64,000 bases of DNA from Spirochaetaceae bacterium (GTDB lineage: Bacteria > Spirochaetota > Spirochaetia > Treponematales > Treponemataceae): NCBI GenBank assembly GCA_017936665.1, contig JAGBFB010000032.1, forward strand, positions 1 to 64,000, written 5' to 3'. Below the pieces are notes generated by a model. The model searched no databases and had not been told where the DNA came from. It saw only the letters and a list, made by a program, of their open reading frames with translations. A program made the translations under genes and the position numbers. Shown here in pieces: positions 60,421 through 64,000 of this stretch (within the stretch, counting starts at the first letter, position 1; each line of letters starts with the position of its first letter).

Positions 60421-61401
60421 TTAATCTGCAATTATTTTTGAAAAAGTTTTTGCCTTGAAAGTTGCAGAACCATCAAACTTTGAATATTCAGTATCTCTTT
60501 CAAAAGTCATTCCAAGTTTTTCCATAACACGACGGCTTCCAATATTATCTATTGCAAAAGTTCCTTCAATTTTTTTAACGCCATATTTTTCTTTTGCGTA
60601 ATCAATCATTGCAGAAAGAGCTTCTACTGTAAAACCCTTTCCCCAAAATTCAGGACGTAAGTTATAACCGATTACCCAGGAATTTTTTTGTGAATCAAAT
60701 CCGATTCCACCGCCACCAATAAGTTCGCCAGTTTCTTTTAATTCAAAAGCTAATTCAATTTCTTTTTCATTTTGATACAAAATATTAAACCATTTTTTTA
60801 CATCACTAGCTTTTTCGTAAAGTGTATACATCATGAATTTATTTACTTTTGGATCACCAGTCCATTTGAAAACTTGTTCGTAATCTCGATTTTTATACAT
60901 TCGTAAAATCATTCTTTCAGTTTCAATTTTAGGATGACAAACAACATTTTTAAAATAGATTTTACATTCATCACCCCAAACATCAATACGCTTTTCTAAA
61001 AATGTAAAACCATATTTTTCATACAAACCTTCATGGTCAGTTGCAATATAAATTTTTTCTACAGGATTTTGCTTTTTTCTTTCTGTTTCAAAAATATAAT
61101 CGAATAAATCAAAGGCAAAACGATTGCCCCTAAATTTTTCAAATGTAAAAACAAAACCAATCCACGGAAAAAGTTTTTCATCGCGAATACAATCTTGATT
61201 TGTGTATGTACAAAAACAAATCAATTCATTTTCTTTTGTCAATAAAAATAATTTTGAATCTTCACCAAGAGTTTTGTAAAATTCATTTTTATCAATTAAT
61301 GAAATTAAAAAATCTGCTGCACCCCAATTTGCTAATTTTATTTTTTCTTTCCAAAAATTTTGTTGAGTTTTTTCTAATTTATAAAAATCTAAAACTTGCA
61401 T
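60421..61401 (-). CDS. Tandem GNAT acetyltransferase (two domains)
   Basis: 326 residues. The N-terminal half (1-150) is a degenerate GNAT with WIGFVFTFEKFRGNRFAFDLFDYIFE and GLYEKYGFTFLEKR. The C-terminal half is a RimJ/RimL type: ETERMILRMYKNRDYEQVFKW, then IGYNLRPEFWGKGFTVEALS (acetyl-CoA loop) and NIGSRRVMEKLGMTFE. Two such domains in one chain occur in some small-molecule or protein acetyltransferases. The second half has the intact loop and is the more likely catalyst. Confidence 0.87.
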   Translation of the reverse strand: MQVLDFYKLEKTQQNFWKEKIKLANWGAADFLISLIDKNEFYKTLGEDSKLFLLTKENELICFCTYTNQDCIRDEKLFPWIGFVFTFEKFRGNRFAFDLFDYIFETERKKQNPVEKIYIATDHEGLYEKYGFTFLEKRIDVWGDECKIYFKNVVCHPKIETERMILRMYKNRDYEQVFKWTGDPKVNKFMMYTLYEKASDVKKWFNILYQNEKEIELAFELKETGELIGGGGIGFDSQKNSWVIGYNLRPEFWGKGFTVEALSAMIDYAKEKYGVKKIEGTFAIDNIGSRRVMEKLGMTFERDTEYSKFDGSATFKAKTFSKIIAD

Positions 61402-61427
61402 ATATAAATTCCTTGTAAAATCATTTA

Positions 61428-61499
61428 TTATCTTTTTTCTTGTAAAAAAAGAAATACTCCATTTTCATTAAGCATATCATAAATATTTTGTTGAGCCAT
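61428..61499 (-). other. Possible 23-codon ORF (leader or gene remnant)
   Basis: ATG at 61499 behind AGGGAATTAT gives MAQQNIYDMLNENGVFLFLQ then EKR and stop. It lies in the gap between the CPBP gene end and the GNAT gene start, on the same strand. The opening AQQNIYD is also how several SAM-dependent methyltransferases begin, so it may be a cut gene start. Too short to be sure that it is coding. Confidence 0.25.
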
Positions 61500-61519
61500 A
61501 TAATTCCCTAAAAATTTAT

Positions 61520-62281
61520 TTATATTTCTTTTTTATCTTTTATAAAAAGAATTACAATAGAATAAATTATCATTCCGATATTTACATACCATAATGCAGC
61601 AAAAAGATTTTCAAACAAAGGTAAATTATTAAACAGTGTGTATGGAAACAAATTTGCAAAAACATCTTCAACAAAATGTAAAATCATTGGAAGAATAATA
61701 TTTTTGGATTTCATATAAATAACAGCCATTACAAAACCAAAACTTCCTGTACTTAAAAAAGTTGATAAACTAAAATCAGTTATAACATGAAGTGCACCAA
61801 AAATAATAAAACTTAACAATGAATAAAACAATTTATTTTTAAAATCTTTGTTACCGTTAAAATATCCTTCTAACAACAAACTTCTAAAATTAAGTTCTTC
61901 GTAAAAGCCTGTTGTAATTTGCTGAAAAATTATTTGCGTCCAAAATAATCCAAGCGGCAATCCAACTGTTCCCATATATCCGATTTTGTATGTTATAATA
62001 AAAAATGCAACATAAAAAATAAAACCAAAACCTGAAATAAACGCAAGTTTAGGATTTTTAAAACTCAACACATCTTTTATTGAACGGCCTAAAAATTTAT
62101 TCAAGATAAATAAACAAATAAAACCAAAAACAATTCTTAAAACTGAACTATAAATGTACCAAGAAACATTTGTTGGCATTAATGTAACTCCCAAAATTGA
62201 AAAGCCCATAAAAAGAGCGCCAACAATAAAAGCCCAAACAATTCCTGAAAATCTTTTATTACAAAAAATTTTTTTTAGCAT
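61520..62281 (-). CDS. CPBP-family intramembrane metalloprotease
   Basis: About 253 residues when started at the ATG at 62281, which has a perfect ribosome site (AAGGAGG, six bases away). Eight or so TM segments. The family motifs are present: FYEELNFRSLLL (EExxxR-type motif), FGALHVITDF (FxxxH) and ILHFVEDVF (HxxxD/N). Such Abi/CaaX-protease homologues process membrane proteins or protect against bacteriocins. The open frame continues upstream for 127 codons into a truncated DinB-like domain (next entry), so a fusion protein could also be made. Confidence 0.85.
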   Translation of the reverse strand: MLKKIFCNKRFSGIVWAFIVGALFMGFSILGVTLMPTNVSWYIYSSVLRIVFGFICLFILNKFLGRSIKDVLSFKNPKLAFISGFGFIFYVAFFIITYKIGYMGTVGLPLGLFWTQIIFQQITTGFYEELNFRSLLLEGYFNGNKDFKNKLFYSLLSFIIFGALHVITDFSLSTFLSTGSFGFVMAVIYMKSKNIILPMILHFVEDVFANLFPYTLFNNLPLFENLFAALWYVNIGMIIYSIVILFIKDKKEI

Positions 62282-62662
62282 AAAGCCTCCTTTTGAAAAT
62301 TTTATCATTTGTTCATTTGTAAATTCATTTCCTGTTGTGATGATTTTTGAATTCAGTCGCTTATCGTATTCATTTTGAAAGAAAATTTGTTGTTGATTTT
62401 TTATAAGTGAGTTACAGACTATATCTTCAATTCTAAAAAGATGAAAAATTGACCAAGCGATTGTTGCATTGTCGTTGCCTTTGCTTTTAGGAAATGGTAA
62501 AAGTGAAAAATCATTTTGGGATAAATCAGAAAATAAATTTTCTACAACTGTAAAAATTTCGTTACGAAGAAAAATTAAAGAATTAATTCCTTGTGAAAAA
62601 GTTTCTTTCTTTTTGAGTTCAGTTTGTATATTTTTATTTAATTCAGACCAAGATAAATTCAT
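62282..62662 (-). pseudogene. N-terminal remnant of a DinB-like protein, in frame with the CPBP gene
   Basis: 127 residues from MNLSWSELNKNIQTELKKKE; helical, with NATIAWSIFHLFRIEDIVCNSLI, a DinB/YfiT-type first half including the conserved H-x-x-R/x-E-D helix. The expected second half of the four-helix bundle (about 40 more residues) is missing: the sequence runs through FSKGG, which is encoded by the ribosome site of the CPBP gene, into its first Met. Best explained by a deletion that joined two genes; a rather large bifunctional protein of 380 residues is the alternative. Confidence 0.6.
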
Positions 62663-62680
62663 ATGTTTTTCTCTTAAAAT

Positions 62681-63166
62681 TTATTTTATCAATTCACATT
62701 TGAATCGAATTACTTTTGTGTTGTTGTAATTTTTTTCAAATTGTGTAATTGCAAAATTATTTTTTCTATAAAATCCTACAGCATCATTATCAGTTTCTGC
62801 AAGAATATATTTCAAATTAAATTTTTCAATCAAATTATTTATCATGAATGAACCAATGCCTTTATGCTGGTGTAATGTATCAACTGCAATTCCAAAAACT
62901 TCAATTTTATTATCTTCGATAAAAGAAACTACAATCATTCCATTTGTTTTGTTTTTATCTTTACAACAAAATATTTTTATAGATTTTTCATTTAAATATT
63001 TTTCAATTAAGTTGCAAAACTTTTCTTCTGTTGGCATGTACATACAAGATTTGTAAATTTCATAATTTTTGAAAATTTCATCTTTATTAGTAAGTTGAAT
63101 TAAATCATTCTTGCAAATTTTGCTAATTGAAAAACTGTCTTTGCTTTGTGCGTTTCGTATTATCAT
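62681..63166 (-). CDS. GNAT N-acetyltransferase
   Basis: 161 residues from the ATG at 63166, which overlaps the stop of the upstream deaminase by 4 bp (ATGA); earlier in-frame codons belong to the deaminase gene. Fold: MIIRNAQSKDSFSISKI (first strand-helix), then VFGIAVDTLHQHKGIGSFMI (acetyl-CoA loop) and LKYILAETDNDAVGFYRKNNF. A single-domain GNAT of unknown substrate, translationally coupled to the deaminase. Confidence 0.87.
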   Translation of the reverse strand: MIIRNAQSKDSFSISKICKNDLIQLTNKDEIFKNYEIYKSCMYMPTEEKFCNLIEKYLNEKSIKIFCCKDKNKTNGMIVVSFIEDNKIEVFGIAVDTLHQHKGIGSFMINNLIEKFNLKYILAETDNDAVGFYRKNNFAITQFEKNYNNTKVIRFKCELIK

Positions 63167-63678
63167 TTTTGCTTTTTTAATACATCCATCTCTCGAATCA
63201 ATTCTTCTAATGGATGATATTCTCCTCCCCAATATTCAAAAACATGCATTCCTTCATCTTCCAAAATTGGACCAACCATTTTAAATGATACATTCATTTG
63301 TTTTAACATTTCTTCGTAATTAGGAATTTCTTGTTCAAATGGAAGTAATTTTTCAAAACTTTTATATGAAACACCAAAAACAATTGTCTTAATTCCAAGA
63401 GAAGCAATTGCCATTAAACATCGAACACATGGCGCACAACTTGTATAAAAAATTGCATTTTCAAAAACTTTATCAGAAAATTTATTTGCAACTTTATGAA
63501 CAAGATTAAATTCTGCATGTCCAAAAATTCCTTTTTCATAATCAGAAGTGTTTTTTGCTTCTTTAATTATTTTATTGTCACTTACTAAAACTGCGCCGAA
63601 AGTATCATATCCTTTTTTGCCTGCACTAATTGCAAGTTCATAACATCGTTTGATAAATTTTTCATGTTGATTTTCCAT
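63163..63678 (-). CDS. Nucleoside/deoxycytidylate-type deaminase
   Basis: 171 residues of the CDA fold. Zinc site: FGHAEFNLVHKV (H-A-E with catalytic Glu) and TSCAPCVRCLMAI (C-x-x-C). The remaining sequence resembles guanine/cytosine-type deaminases more than TadA (no TadA signature tail). Substrate cannot be fixed. Coupled to the GNAT gene; a small lipoprotein gene ends 16 bases upstream. Confidence 0.88.
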   Translation of the reverse strand: MENQHEKFIKRCYELAISAGKKGYDTFGAVLVSDNKIIKEAKNTSDYEKGIFGHAEFNLVHKVANKFSDKVFENAIFYTSCAPCVRCLMAIASLGIKTIVFGVSYKSFEKLLPFEQEIPNYEEMLKQMNVSFKMVGPILEDEGMHVFEYWGGEYHPLEELIREMDVLKKQK

Positions 63679-63694
63679 AATATGCCCCTGAGTT

Positions 63695-63877
63695 TTATTT
63701 TTTCAAGTTGATTTCTTTTTCGAAAAATGATTTATGTAATATTTCATATTCTTCTTTTGTGTTATCTTCTTGCAATATATCATTAATAAATTTTTTACTA
63801 ACACCATCAAGTTTACAAGAAAAAGTAAACATCAATAAAACTAAAGATAATAAAATTTTAATTAAATTATTTTTCAT
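63695..63877 (-). CDS. Small lipoprotein
   Basis: 60 residues with signal peptide and lipobox FTFSC (Cys about 21), leaving a short charged mature tail (KLDGVSKKF, then KEEYEILHKSFFEKEINLKK). GGAG just upstream of the start supports translation. No similarity recognised. Could be the truncated start of a longer lipoprotein. Confidence 0.55.
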   Translation of the reverse strand: MKNNLIKILLSLVLLMFTFSCKLDGVSKKFINDILQEDNTKEEYEILHKSFFEKEINLKK

Positions 63878-63905
63878 AAACTCCTTTATTATTTCCTAAA
63901 AATCT

Positions 63906-63998
63906 TTATTTATAATAATTACTTGAAAGATTTGAAAGTTTGCTTTTTATATTTAATAAAGTTGAACGAAGATTTTTTAATTCTTTTAAACTAGACAT
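63906..63998 (-). CDS. Short helical ORF at the right edge, probably partial
   Basis: The minus-strand frame to the window edge reads MSSLKELKNLRSTLLNIKSK then LSNLSSNYYK and stop: a heptad-like helix. The Met at 63998 is the last codon visible, so the true start may be beyond the edge. Confidence 0.35.
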   Translation of the reverse strand: MSSLKELKNLRSTLLNIKSKLSNLSSNYYK

Positions 63999-64000
63999 TA

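Overview
The window is very AT-rich (I judge GC around 30 % by eye; not computed). It most resembles a host-associated spirochaete of the Treponema group. The evidence is dozens of short, fast-evolving lipoproteins with a Cys lipobox, BspA-like LRR_5 surface lipoproteins, a type III glutamine synthetase, MraY, S21, and a family of DUF4143 ATPases. The genus is an inference from gene content; no rRNA or other marker is present.

Layout. 1-377 is the start of a secreted Gly/Ser/Thr/Asn-rich protein with a double-glycine leader, running off the left edge; its upstream region holds a hairpin, a C10 tract and a 23-bp periodic operator-like array. 851-6706 carries an acyl-CoA synthetase, a trio of exported proteins (SGNH hydrolase, an unknown, a C39-like peptidase) and a CBS-containing cation/proton antiporter. 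6708-20019 is a surface-protein island, all on the minus strand: two BspA-like LRR lipoproteins, two paralogous outer-membrane-type proteins and several lipoproteins that share a lipocalin-like 'GTW' domain. Two of its transcription starts are preceded by 9-nt poly-G tracts (G on the coding strand). 20263-29065 is an accessory island: an XRE regulator, an XRE/PIN toxin-antitoxin pair, hipBA with palindromic operators, a dinJ gene with a truncated yafQ toxin, a SHOCT-domain gene interrupted by two poly-G tracts, two DUF4143 AAA ATPases each preceded by three direct repeats with a 32-33 bp period, an orphan array of the same design, and a histidine-kinase fragment. rpsU lies inside this stretch near its left end.

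29165-64000 is mainly housekeeping and metabolic: purH, mraY, glnN and an orphan LolD-type ATPase; an LPP20/COG3014/LpoB-like lipoprotein operon; an M20 peptidase; two flavodoxin-fold oxidoreductases, one fused to an SCP2-like domain; an S1-domain protein; a patatin; an ArsC/Spx-like protein; a TetR-ABC exporter operon divergent from a P1B-type metal ATPase, with shared palindromes between them; a giant metallopeptidase-like/propeller/barrel exported protein; a CASTOR/POLLUX-like channel; and a 5'-nucleotidase. The right end collects small detoxification-type enzymes: AAC(3)-like and APH(3')-like genes divergently adjacent, RdgB, HAD, ICMT-like, three GNATs, a CPBP protease fused in frame to a decapitated DinB-like remnant, and a deaminase.

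The most unusual signals are the repeat-preceded DUF4143 ATPases, the gene carrying two poly-G contingency tracts, and the double-glycine-leader protein under a poly-G tract. All homology statements come from reading motifs, not from searches.
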